Source of the DNA: Kitagawia praeruptora
Taxonomy: Eukaryota; Streptophyta; Magnoliopsida; Apiales; Apiaceae
DNA length: 64,000 bases
Assembly: GCA_037693485.1 (NCBI GenBank)
Contig: CM075344.1
Location: forward strand, 41,388,501-41,452,500
Direction: 5' to 3'
Under the pieces are notes generated by a model, which was not told the origin of the DNA, did no database searches, and saw nothing but the letters and a program-made list of their open reading frames with translations. Made by a program: the position numbers and the translations under genes. Within the stretch, counting starts at the first letter, position 1. Every line of letters begins with the position of its first letter. Below are positions 1 through 10,619 of this stretch, in pieces.

Positions 1-503
1 TCTATACTGTTGTCTGAAACTATTTAATTTCTCCAGCTCTGGCACTCCTTGTTCTATGCAGCGAATAGTAATCAGAAATGACACTAGCAATGTGATATTC
101 TAATACTCCCTAAATTTATTAATTAGGCAGTGAATAGTATATCTTTCCATCAGGTGGTTGTAAATTTGTTATTTCTTATAAATTCCATATCAGAGAATCC
201 TCGAGTCTTAATAGGGCCAATAGACAAATTGAAGTTTCCTCTTTTCAGAAAGGAGATTTTTGTTGGAATATCTTATCTACATGATTTAAATTTTGTTCCT
301 TTCCAATATCTGCAACAGTTTGTTCCTTTCCAGTGCTCTTTGCTTTGTAAGCATGTTTATAATCTCATCCGAAAAAATGAATGTCATTCATGTTTATTGT
401 TTTGTTTACCATTATTTCTTTGAATATAGTTTCACGAACTAGGTTTTTTTAGCATTTTTCCTGTTCATCTGGTGGTCATCTATCTTATGACATGCTTTCT
501 GGT
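1..503. other. intergenic or intronic DNA, no gene seen
   Basis: This is AT-rich sequence with no open reading frame that resembles a known protein. It precedes the MRG-like fragment and could hold decayed introns of that gene, but I can support no exon here. Confidence 0.4.
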
Positions 504-700
504 AAAAGGTTGAGCGAGGCAATTCAAGAAATCTTAAGCGGCTTATGCTTTGACAAAGCATTGCCTGCAATGCTGCTGTACAAAAATGAGCGCAAGCAAT
601 ACGGGGAAGTGAGTGCAGTGCACATCCCCCTTCAACTATATATGGAGCAGAAGATTTTTCCAACTTAGACGCAATGCTAGATGCTCTCTTTGAGGTAACC
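504..700 (+). pseudogene. MRG-domain (MORF4-related) protein exon fragment, frameshifted
   Basis: The plus strand encodes a stretch typical of the MRG domain of plant MRG1/MRG2 chromatin proteins. It includes FDKALPAMLLYKNERKQY and then, one base out of frame near position 630, PPSTIYGAE. In the family these two blocks are joined in one frame and followed by a leucine-rich helix. Here the sequence after GAE no longer matches well. MRG proteins read H3K4/H3K36 methylation in the nucleus. The frameshift, the loss of one residue before FDK and the absence of neighbouring MRG exons argue for a pseudogene fragment. A real exon with a sequencing error is the alternative. Confidence 0.6.
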
Positions 701-1277
701 AGGTTACAATTTAGAACATCAGCCTGTTCCTCACAAAAATATTCAAGATGAACTTGTCTTAATTAATTGTCAACATACTCCACTCCAATAATTTTTTTGG
801 AAATTCAGCTTGATCCAACTCTTCTCTATTAAATATGATCTTACTTACCATTATCTACAAGTCTTAGCTATATTAATCTGTATTTCAGGACACCTCAAGT
901 GTACTATGAAGGTGACTATATCAGAAATTTAGAGTCAAAATTATCCAGGGCTTCTAAGCTAAAATGTAGTACATGTGGGCTTCATAGTACATGTTGGACT
1001 TGGCTACTTCATGAAGTCCTGCAGCAGAAGTTATCATGTACCTTGTGAAATAAAAACATCATATTGCAGATGGGATGTTGTAAATCTATCAAGTTACTCG
1101 AACATTTGTTATATGGTCAGCTGCACTGCTGCAATAATGACTACTGCATATATTCCTCTCTCTATCTGAAACGTATTTTGTGTGTAGGATGACTATTTGC
1201 GACGGCTGTTCTTCATGCTTGGATGATTTGTTTGTTTGGAAGTGTAGTAAATTTGATTCATGTCTGTGGATTGTCTT
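701..1277. other. non-coding stretch, nothing recognised
   Basis: A possible acceptor-like site (pyrimidine tract ending in CAG) lies near 889, downstream of the MRG fragment, but what follows does not resemble the MRG C-terminus. No gene is supported. Confidence 0.35.
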
Positions 1278-1360
1278 GTATTTGTTTAGTTTGTTTTTTG
1301 TAAGTTGAATTGGGGTTGTAGTATTTGTTTAGTTTGTTTTTTGTAAGTTGAATTGGGGTT
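1278..1360. repeat. tandem duplication, 2 x 40 bp
   Basis: A 40-bp sequence rich in TTTGTTTAG and ending in AATTGGGGTT occurs at 1278-1317 and again, identical, at 1321-1360, with GTA between the copies. The lack of differences suggests a recent local duplication. Confidence 0.9.
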
Positions 1361-1439
1361 TATGAAATGAATCTTTGTTTTGTTTGAATCTCATTTATGA
1401 ATTTGATAATTGTGTAATAGCAACGAAATACCAACTAAA

Positions 1440-1922
1440 TTTGTTATGGATTACTTTTGTTCCCCCAACAAATGATTCGTTGGTAAAGTGTTGCTAGATT
1501 GTAGAAGTCTGTTGGCAAAGTGTTGGTAAAATCACTTGTTATGGTCAAGAGATATGTTATTAAGTTGTTGATATTCCGTTAGTAAGTTTCGTAACAGATA
1601 CAAAATCCGTTGGTAAGCACTTCCCAACGATGTTTTCTCCAACGACCGTATTCTGTTAGCATTCCGTTGGGAAACCATTTTACCCAATATAGCAACAGAA
1701 TAATCTGTTATCCCTTCGTTATAACATGGTTTGTAAAACAAGAATTCTGTTATTGTTCTCTTGGTATTCCGTTGGTAAATTTAGTAACGGAAACAAATTC
1801 GTTGGTAATGATTTCCCAACAAGGTTTCCTCCAACAGACACCCGTTGGTAAAGGGTTTTCCCAACGAATTTCCTTAACATGCCAGTAGAATTTTCTGTTG
1901 TTAAAGTTGGGTTTTCTTGTAG
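1440..1922. mobile_element. decayed CACTA-like (En/Spm) terminus with subterminal repeats
   Basis: The words TCCGTTGGTAA and CCCAACGA recur about eight times in both orientations between 1465 and 1870, as in the subterminal repeats of plant CACTA transposons. The stretch ends with TTTTCTTGTAG (1912-1922), the complement of the CTACAAGAAAA part of the CACTA terminal repeat. The terminal CACTA itself has decayed (TAGACAC is seen). No second terminus, target duplication or transposase is visible, so this is one end of an old copy or a degenerate MITE. Confidence 0.6.
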
Positions 1923-2212
1923 ACACACATGTTGATATGTTATATGCATAATGAGCATAGACTAATTATAGGATAAAAAATCAGAATAATAATGTGAATA
2001 AATACACATATGCGTATCAATCACAAAGATGGAAAAACTTAAAAAGAAAATAAGGGGACATTTGAAAGAGTATAATACTATAATTGCATAAATTAACACA
2101 GATGAGCATATAGCCCAACACGTGGAAACTCCAAAAATAACAAAATGTTTAGGTAGACCTAGAATAAAGTAATACTGTATTACCAATGAGATGAATTCCC
2201 TCTCCACAATGG

Positions 2213-3415
2213 TCAAACAACAATACAACTGGAGACTACACCACGTGTAATCTTCTTTTTAGTTGGAATGCGCAAAAGAGTACGATGAATGTCGTCAAGC
2301 TTGAAACTGTTAGCAGATTTACCCTCTTCTTCCAGTAATGAAGAAAACAAACTACCACAAGTTTGTCCTTCTACAGGGATACTACAAGATGGATGATAAC
2401 CCTCGGCAACCTTGAAAAATGACAACTGAGCATAACTAGACACACCATCAAACGAAGGATCACTACCATAGCATACCACACAAACTATCTCTTCACTTGT
2501 GTCGTCCATTGTGACAATGTAACTTGAGCAAAGTGACTCTACCTTAGCAATATCACAAAACCTAGAAGAGAAAGCCTCCAAGACACCTTTATCTAGGTCT
2601 AAGCAGGGGCGCAGAAATAAATCCGAAAATGGCACAGAGTGAGAAGGATAAAAGTATAGTTTTTTCTCTCCAGGTTGGTAAATACCCCCAAAAACTCTAT
2701 CTCCGATTAATTGGATTTGGGTATCAAAGGTGGGAATGGTAATATTGTTGGACAAGTTTTGATCAAAATAATCGTGACCGTATGGATCATAGACCGTGCT
2801 CCAGTGAACGGCCTTTAAATTAAAAGACAAGACGGTTTGAATGGAAGTGGTAAAGTAAACCATTGTACCAATAATCACATGAGATTTAATTTCACAAAGC
2901 TTTGGTGGCCTATTACCCAAGCCAATCCAAGAACCATCGTCCGGAGAGTAGAGCTCGAAATCATACGTGGTCATAAATCTATAGGGAGAGTTGGCAGGTG
3001 ACTTAGAAAGAACATAAAGCTTCCTGTCATAAGCAAAAGCTAAAGGAGCCAATTTATCAAGATTCATGGGTTGAATTTGTTTGACAAACTTACGGCCTCT
3101 GTGATTATTAGTAGGAACAAGTTTGAGAAGACGATTTTTGTCGAGAGTAAAAACATCCTGTTTATTTTGTCCAACAATATAAAAGTAGGGTTCTATATAA
3201 GCAAATGCACAATCACAATCAGGAAGAAGATCAGGTTCAAAAACAATAAGAGGTTTTAAATCATCATCTGTTTTTAATGACCGATACAAACCAATTGCGT
3301 CGATTTTATATAAAACATATAAACCAACATCTCTGCGTATAAACATGTAAAGGAATTGACCTAAGCTCGAGACAGAAATCTTCTCCATGAAAAGTAATTG
3401 ATCTGACCTCGACAC
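2213..3415 (-). CDS. kelch-like beta-propeller protein 1, function unknown
   Basis: This is an intronless 400-residue ORF. The sequence has beta-propeller character: a block containing AYIEPYFYIVGQNK, then kelch-like strands of the type LAFAYDRKLYVLS followed by FELYSPDDGSW, and a later VYFTTS-SFNL-W-YDPYG block. It is clearly paralogous to the minus-strand ORF at 28234-29478 over its whole length. No F-box is visible at the N-terminus, so I do not call it an F-box/kelch protein. The last four residues, CIVV, fit a CaaX prenylation box, and the paralogue also ends in a CaaX-like tetrapeptide. I chose the first ATG; a second Met lies nine residues in. It could be a functional gene or a member of a lineage-expanded family of unknown role. 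Confidence 0.75.
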   Translation of the reverse strand: MSRSDQLLFMEKISVSSLGQFLYMFIRRDVGLYVLYKIDAIGLYRSLKTDDDLKPLIVFEPDLLPDCDCAFAYIEPYFYIVGQNKQDVFTLDKNRLLKLVPTNNHRGRKFVKQIQPMNLDKLAPLAFAYDRKLYVLSKSPANSPYRFMTTYDFELYSPDDGSWIGLGNRPPKLCEIKSHVIIGTMVYFTTSIQTVLSFNLKAVHWSTVYDPYGHDYFDQNLSNNITIPTFDTQIQLIGDRVFGGIYQPGEKKLYFYPSHSVPFSDLFLRPCLDLDKGVLEAFSSRFCDIAKVESLCSSYIVTMDDTSEEIVCVVCYGSDPSFDGVSSYAQLSFFKVAEGYHPSCSIPVEGQTCGSLFSSLLEEEGKSANSFKLDDIHRTLLRIPTKKKITRGVVSSCIVV

Positions 3416-4755
3416 AGAAATCTCCTCCCCGTATCTAGTAGTGTTAGCAGAGAGCTATCCTTGGTGTTACAACTCTTGAATCCACTCCCCTCACACCCCA
3501 AAAATCCCTTTTATTTGCTTGGGCGCTTTCTTGTTTGATGTTTATAATGACGTCAGCGTTTATAATAATCAAATAATACAGTAATTATTAATTTCTAAAT
3601 TTTAATTACTTGATCTATGTTTAAATCATTACTTAAGGGGAAAATGCTAGGTATTTCGTTGTCAAATATTTTCCCAAATGCAAATATGATATTTATATAT
3701 TAGGTAATTTTTCGATAATAAAATGGGACCACGTGTATTTAAATGCACCCACAAATTAAAATCAATCATATGTTATGCCATGTCATTCGAATAATTTTTT
3801 GGGAAAATATTCGAGATACGTAGCAATGCTCTTACTTAACAATTTTATTATTTTATACTAGTTGTGCTACACACTGAAAGCATAATTACGAAGAATTTGA
3901 AATAATTATAAAAACATATATAAGTATCATAAAATAAATTATGTTGATCTTTTTTTTTTTTTCCCAAATAATTTTACAATATTTTATATTATTTTACGAA
4001 AAATTTAGTTCAATAATACAACCATGTCTTGAGGATACTGTATAGAAACAATAAAAGCATAGTTATTATTAGAAAAGAATAAAGCAAGTACACATTTTCT
4101 TTTATAAATGCAAATAAAAACAAAAGTGATCTCAAGGAAAATAAAAAAAATTAAATTGAGTGATTGATATAGTAAATCTTAAGGCACAAGTCTAGAAGCA
4201 TTTAAATTCATGGTAAATGAATATTTCTATATAAAGTCAAGTAAATTGAGAATTGCACCGTATCGAAGTAGCTCATTGCGAGTGACAACAACACACTACT
4301 AATCGATCAATCCTGTTATATACGAATGTAACTTGTTATCTTAATATATCTGCAAGATCCTCAAAATCCTATAAACATACATATAATTAATTAATTTTCT
4401 TTCATAATATATTAGATATCAATAAAAATATGACTATCAAGCTCAAATAGATGTTTGATATATCATTAATCAATTTGAAGAGATTAAAATATATATTTTA
4501 ATCAAATGAAAAAGTTATATATTATTCAATAATTTTTAAAATATTTCTAAGGAAATATTGTGCTTGATCTTTGATCTTAGAGGTAGAATGATATTACAAA
4601 AACTAGTAACAATACATGTCAAATCTTATTACTGACATGTCCTTCTTTGCATATATTCTAATGACCTGCTAATAAAACAAAGTAAAAAATTATTTTTAAA
4701 AATTTAAAAATAAAATTCATTTATTATTTTCGGACAGACAATGACAATCGTTAAC
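3416..4755. other. AT-rich intergenic DNA upstream of kelch-like gene 1
   Basis: No coding sequence, RNA gene or transposon boundary was recognised. It would hold the promoter of the minus-strand gene ending at 2213, but no single TATA element stands out from the AT-rich background. Confidence 0.5.
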
Positions 4756-4809
4756 TAACCAAATATAAGAAAAGGCTAAAACTAACCAAATATAAGAAAA
4801 GGCTAAAAC
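4756..4809. repeat. tandem duplication, 2 x 27 bp
   Basis: A 27-bp unit beginning TAACCAAATATAAG is repeated head to tail at 4756-4782 and 4783-4809, followed by the first bases of a third unit. Confidence 0.9.
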
Positions 4810-4855
4810 TAACCGTCTTTGAAGGGATTAAGTAATGTTAGAGTTTTAGTCCTTT

Positions 4856-5768
4856 AAATTATATAACTTCTGTACCACTTCCTCTTCTCTCTCTCCCTAC
4901 TGTCAAACCAAAATAGTCCGATGAGAGTCGGCCGGGGTTAACTCCGGTCTCCTCCCTCTTCTTCTTCTCTCCTCCTTCTCCAACCAAGCCTTCATCCACC
5001 TTCACAAATTCCTTTCATTCCCTCCATCCATCGGAATTTTTTCCAAAAATTTCGAAAAACCCATTCGAGTTTTTTTCAGATCTGTTTTGATTTAGAACTT
5101 GAAATATCAAATAAACACATTTCTTGAACTCAAAATCTCTTGCTTAACATCATATCAAGATTTGGTGTCAATCCGAGATCTTTGACTTTTTGAAGTGTAC
5201 CGCTTTGGGCGGAGTAACGCTTTATGCGTATGTTTGTGTATGTTAATATGTTTTGCTGTGTTTTGTTTTGTTATTTCGGTTACTCAAGAATGTTTCAATT
5301 GATTTCTCGAGAGATCTGGAAAAACCGCATCAAGGCTGGGGCAGTGATGATTATTGCAAAAGCTCACCTTTCACAACGGGAGAGTGTTCATACTCGGGGA
5401 GTTTTAGATCTCACTTACGGCAAGTCTATAGCTGGTTACCGGCAAGTAGATAGCTGGGGTGCTCCTTCTGAACATAGGGCTACCAACTGCTTTTATGTGT
5501 TAAGGTCAATTGTGATATTACTGTATTCAGAGATGTGGGTGCAATTTGGATTTATTGGGTCGTATTTGATTTCATTCTCAGTTAACAGATTTTTTCAGAT
5601 CTGTATTGTAAAACAATCAGGAAACAAATCAACTAAGTGTCTTAGCGTGATTTTGTTTTTCAACCTGTTTGTACCGCCAGTTGGGGTTTGTCCCGACTGT
5701 CTGTTTGTTCAAGTTAATGAAATCCTTTAATTTTCTGGCAAAAAAAAAAAAAAAATTATATAACTTCT
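4856..5768 (+). mobile_element. poly(A) retroposon with 16-bp target duplication (LINE-mobilised)
   Basis: The 16-bp sequence AAATTATATAACTTCT flanks the insert at 4856-4871 and 5753-5768. The insert ends in an A-run at 5740-5755. This is the hallmark of target-primed insertion by LINE machinery. The insert begins with a pyrimidine-rich leader (CTCTTCTTC-type, 4880-4985) like a plant mRNA 5' end. Near its 3' end it has TTAATGAAATCC before the A-run, similar to the end of the LINE remnant at 29870-30213. A 168-codon ORF (5224-5730) lies inside but resembles no protein I know. It may be a processed pseudogene of an unknown transcript or a non-autonomous LINE derivative. Confidence 0.8.
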
Positions 5769-6488
5769 AAATTTGAGTTTATAAAGTATATCAAAATACA
5801 GAAATGATTTTGGATAATATAAATAGGTGCTTCTGATAATGACAACAAAAAAATTGTCCCAGAATATATATCTAGCACACGAACAAATATATCTATACTA
5901 TTATATTAAAGTTGAAACATTGAAAATTTTAGTGTTCGATTTTCCACACAGTTATCCTAATTATTAAAATAAATAATAAAATATGTAATTAATGGTAATT
6001 AGCCGATTCCCTTTTAATTAAAATATTTTTACTTTAATTTAAAGATATTACTTTTTATAAACACCAAAAAGTATCAATTGTATTATATCTTCCAAGCGTT
6101 ATTATTTCTTTTCTAATTAAAAAAATTAGCCTTTTAATTTAAAACATAATTTTGCGATCATTAATATATGCCCAAAAATATGACTCCATATCTTTCAATA
6201 TTTCTTTTTTAATTAAAACACATTACCTTTTAATTTAAATACAATCTTGCAATCATTAATATTTACCCAAAATTATCACAACATATCTTCTAATCATTAA
6301 TAAGATATAATAACAATTTGTATACTATACTATTACACTAAAACCGAAATATTGAAAGTTTTGGTTTTCAAAATTAATAAATTGTGAAATAATATAATTA
6401 TTGTAATTAGTCGATTGTATTTTCTAATTATAATTCGTTACCTTTTAATTATATATTACCTTTTATAAACACTTAAAAATATCATTTC
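5769..6488. repeat. AT-rich DNA with a repeated, possibly Helitron-like motif
   Basis: The word CTATACTATTAYAYTAAA, followed by a GAAAYATTGAAA-type sequence, occurs near 5893 and again near 6323, about 430 bp apart, with loosely similar downstream sequence. The TCTATACTATTA start at 5892 resembles the 5' terminus of some plant Helitrons. I see no CTRR hairpin end, so the assignment is tentative. No gene is present. Confidence 0.35.
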
Positions 6489-7028
6489 TATCCATATCCA
6501 TGCACCACCTGACTACCACCTCAGATCATCACTTTCAGTCCGTCATGAGCTAAACATCACCATAATAAACACAATAATCACCATAGTCAAGTCAAGTCAT
6601 TTGAACACTGTCCCAGACCCCTACTTTTTTAGAACGACAACAATGAATCCAAAAGATTTTATGGTGACATTTTTCTGCATTACCCGACGATGTACTTTGA
6701 AGAGTCAATTTTTTAATTGGAGAATCTATTAAAATATTTAAATTATAAAGATATAAATATAGATTTGTATAAATAAGTAGACCGAAATACAAAAATTTAA
6801 AATTATGTAACAAAGTAAGAGTACCAAAAAAATAGATACATTTATGTATAATAAGTAAGCTGAAATATCAAATAAAAATTGAAGTATCAAAGTTAGAGAT
6901 GCACAAAAAGCCCTTCGGGTCGAGTTTTATTCGGGCTTTAAAAAGTCCGGGCTTTTTAAGAATCGGGTCGGGCCGGGCTTTTCAAAAAATTGGGCCGGGC
7001 CGGGCTTTCTCTAAAATATTAGGCCCGT

Positions 7029-7544
7029 TGTTAGAAATGATTGATGAGAACAGTGTTTGGAAGCTAAAGTAACAAAATAGAGTTTAGCTGGAAGCAGTCA
7101 GAGTTTAGTTAAACACTGACTGGAAGCGCAACAGAGATTGTTAAACTCTGTAGCGGTAATGTCTGAAGAGTCAACAGTGTTTGAAGATTGATACAAGATA
7201 AATATGGAAGCAATATCTTTGAAGATTGGAAAGCTGTCAAAGAGATTGAGTTGACTTGGAAGACTTGAAGCAATCGTGATTGATATCAATTGTATAGCTT
7301 AATTATAGGAGAATCAATTACTGATTGTACGAAGCTGTATGTTTTATAAATACAGTTAGGTTAACCCTAGAAGGGTATCGAACATTGAGAAATTCATTTA
7401 TTGTAACCTAAGCAGCTCTCTGTGATATTTTACATCACTGAGAGAGGAATTGTTAATTCCAAACAGTTTTTAAGTATTAAACAGTGTGTTCTTGTTAAGT
7501 TACTCATACAATATTTGATTACCTATTGTGTATTCGCCCTAACA
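7029..7544 (+). repeat. element A 5' LTR
   Basis: This 516-bp LTR has TG...CA ends. A TATAAATA box lies at 7345-7352. It contains several AAACTCTG/CAGAGTTT and AAACACTG/CAGTGTTT words, the motif also found through the element. Confidence 0.93.
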
Positions 7545-7546
7545 AG

Positions 7547-7558
7547 TGGTATCAGAGC
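7547..7558 (+). other. element A primer-binding site (initiator tRNA-Met)
   Basis: TGGTATCAGAGC begins two bases after the 5' LTR. It is complementary to the 3' end of plant initiator tRNA-Met and would prime minus-strand synthesis. Confidence 0.9.
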
Positions 7559-7606
7559 CAATCTGTTACTTTATTACAGTTAAAGATCCAAATACAATAG
7601 TAATCA

Positions 7607-7987
7607 ATGGCAGAGATACCTCCACCATCTGAGAAAGCTCCTACTACTGTTAGTAGGTATGAAACAATTAGGGTTCCTATACTTAGGCCATTAGAGTATG
7701 CAATTTGGAAAGTAAAGATGACCATGTTTCTGGAGGCTACAGATCCAGAATATCTTGATAGAATATATGAAGGTCCTCACAAACCTACAAAGTTATCTGC
7801 TGCTGCTGCTGGTGAGGAATCAAAGGTCATTCCAAAAGAAAAGAAAGATCTAACTGCTGAGGATCTTTCATCTATTGCAAAGGATGCAAAAGTAAGACAT
7901 TTACTTCACAGTGCTTTAGACAATGTTATGTCTAATAAAGTGATTAATTGCACAACTGCAAAAGAAATATGCTCTAGTCATTGTTGA
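7607..7987 (+). pseudogene. element A gag, N-terminal fragment
   Basis: The ORF starts with the MAEIPPPSEK leader and has the beginning of the copia gag (UBN2-type) domain: YAIWKVKM near residue 35 and the VINCTTAKE motif near residue 113. It then stops making sense as gag. At about 7970 the sequence jumps directly into integrase-coding sequence in another frame. The rest of gag, the zinc knuckles and protease are missing. The homologous gag of element F runs to over 800 residues, so only about 15 percent remains. Confidence 0.85.
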
Positions 7988-10619
7988 TGAATATACCAGA
8001 TACACATGGGTATATTTTCTTGCAAAGAAGGATGAAACTGCATTAACACTGACAGAACATATATTACAACTGGACAAAGGGTCAGAAAATCAAGTGAAGA
8101 TAATCAGAAGTGACAATGGAACTGAATTCAGGAATTCATCAATGGAAGAATTTTGCAAGAGCAAAGGAATCAAACAGGAGTTTTCTGCACCTGGCACTCC
8201 ACAACAAAATGGTGTAGTGGAGAGGAAGAACAGAACCTTGATAGAAGCTGCAAGAACCATGCTAGATGAAGCAAAATTGCCAACATATTTCTGGGCAGAA
8301 GCAGTTCAAACTGCTTGTTTTACTCAAAATGCAACACTGATCAACAAGCATGGTAAAACAACATATGAAATGGTGAAGAAGAAAAAGCTAAATCTAAAAT
8401 ATTTTCATATTTTTGGATGCAAGTGCTTTGTGTTGAAGACTCATCCTGAACAGTTGACCAAATTTGACCTAAAGGCAGATGAAGGAATTTTTGTTGGCTA
8501 TCCACTGTCAACTAAGGCATTCAGAGTTTATAATCTGAGAACTAGAGTGATCATGGAATCAATTCATGTGTCATTTGATGACAAGAAAATAACTGGACTT
8601 GAAGATGTCAATGAACATGATCTACTCCACTTTGAAAATGAAGATTTATTCTCTGAAAAAGTAAACTCTGATCAGACTGATCTGACAAACTCTGTTGATC
8701 TAAACTCTGAACCTCTACTGGTAAATACTGAAGAAACTCTTCAATCAGAAACAAGGGAAGAACCAGTTGAGGGGGAGCATGAAGAATCACATCAAAGTGA
8801 TAATTCAAACACTGATAGTGACTCAGTTGATAATTCTGAATCAAACTCTGTTGATAATTCTGAGCAGTCACATTCAGGGGGAGCATCAGAAAATGAAGAG
8901 AGGCACCAAGAAAATCAGGAGAGCATGGATCAAGGGGGAGGATCACATGATGGCAGAAGCAATTTGCCTTCTGCAAGAAAATGGACTAAGTCACACACAC
9001 CTGATTTAATTATTGGTGATCCAGATGCAAAAGTAAGGACAAGAAGTGCAACAACAAATGAATGTCTGTTTCATGCATTCTTGTCACAATCTGAGCCAAA
9101 GAAAGTGGAAGAAGCTCTTAAAGATGCTGACTGGATAACAGCAATGCAAGAAGAGCTAAATGAATTTGAAAGAAATGAAGTGTGGACCCTTGTACCAAGG
9201 CCCCAGAACAGATCCATTGTTGGTACTAAATGGGTTTTCAGAAATAAAACTGACAGTGAGGGTGTTATCACAAGAAACAAAGCAAGACTGGTTGCAAAAG
9301 GCTATTCACAACAGGAAGGAATAGACTATGATGAAACATTTGCTCCAGTTGCTAGATTGGAGGCAATCAGAATCTTTCTAGCATATGCCTCTCATAAGAA
9401 ATTCAAAGTGTTTCAGATGGATATAAAAAGTGCATTTTTAAATGGAAAACTTGAAGAAGAAGTGTTTGTGGAACAACCACCAGGTTTTGTAGATCCAAAA
9501 TATCGAGACTATGTCTACAGGTTAGACAAGGCACTCTATGGACTTAAGCAAGCACCAAGGGCATGGTATGAAACTCTTGCCAAATTTCTACTAGAAAGTG
9601 GATTTCACAGAGGTACTATTGACAAAACTCTGTTTTACTTTCAATCTGGTAGTGACTTGCTCTTAGTTCAGATCTATGTAGATGACATCATTTTTGGATC
9701 TACTAATGATAAACTCTGTAAGAAGTTTGCCAAACTCATGCAGTCAAGATATCAAATGAGTATGATGGGAGAGCTTAGTTATTTTCTAGGCCTACAGGTG
9801 AAGCAAACAGATGATGGAATTTTTATAAATCAAGCAAAATATACCAGAAATCTTCTCAAGAAATTTAGCATGCTTGACTGTTCATCTGCAACAACTCCCA
9901 TGGCAACTGCAACAAAATTGGACAAAGATGCAGGGTCATCAGTAGATATGACATGTTACAGAGGAATGATTGGTTCTCTACTCTATTTAACAGCTAGTAG
10001 ACCTGATATCATGTATGCCACTTGTTTGTGTGCAAGGTTCCAGGCAGATCCAAGAGAACCACATTTAACAGCAGTAAAGAGGATTTTTAAGTATCTCAAG
10101 GGCACTATAACTTTGGGGCTGTGGTATCCAAGAGAATCAGAGTTTAAACTACTTGGTTATTCAGATGCAGACTTTGCAGGCTGTAAGATAGACAGAAAAA
10201 GCACCAGTGGAAGTTGTCAATTTCTGGGAGACAAAATTGTTTCCTGGTACAGCAAGAAACTGAAGTCAATATCTACATCTACAGCTGAAGCAGAGTATAT
10301 TGCTGCTGGTAGCTGCTGTGCACAGATTTTATGGATGAAGAATCAACTGCTGGATTATGGATTGAGGTATACCAAGATACCTATTTACTGTGATAATCAA
10401 AGTGCTATTGCAATGACAGGTAATCCAGTACAACATTCAATGACAAAGCACATCAGCATAAGGTATCACTTCATCAGAGAGCATGTAGAGGAAGGCAACA
10501 TTGAGCTTCACTTTGTGTCTACAGAATAACAACTTGCAGATATCTTCACCAAGCCATTGAGTGAAGCTACATTTACAAGACTGGTCAATGAACTAGGAAT
10601 GGTCTCTAGTTTTGACTAG
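7971..10619 (+). pseudogene. element A pol fragment: integrase core, RT and RNase H
   Basis: The reading frame opens inside the integrase core (IVDEYTRYTWV), followed by RSDNGTEF and PQQNGVVERKNRT with two of the three catalytic acidic residues. RT follows, with GTKWVFRNK, DETFAPVARLEAIR and the YVDD active site near 9675-9686. RNase H follows, with SDADFAGC and STAEAEYIAAGS. The zinc-binding part of integrase is lost in the gag-pol deletion. A TAA at 10527-10529 replaces a residue just before QLADIFTKPL, after which the frame continues to a natural stop at 10617-10619. The acidic linker between integrase and RT holds several AAACTCTG words (8664-8860). Confidence 0.9.

Noticed and set aside
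5224..5730. A 168-residue ORF as a gene
   Set aside because: It is inside the poly(A) retroposon, resembles no family and has no plant-gene context of its own. It is treated as part of the retroposon.
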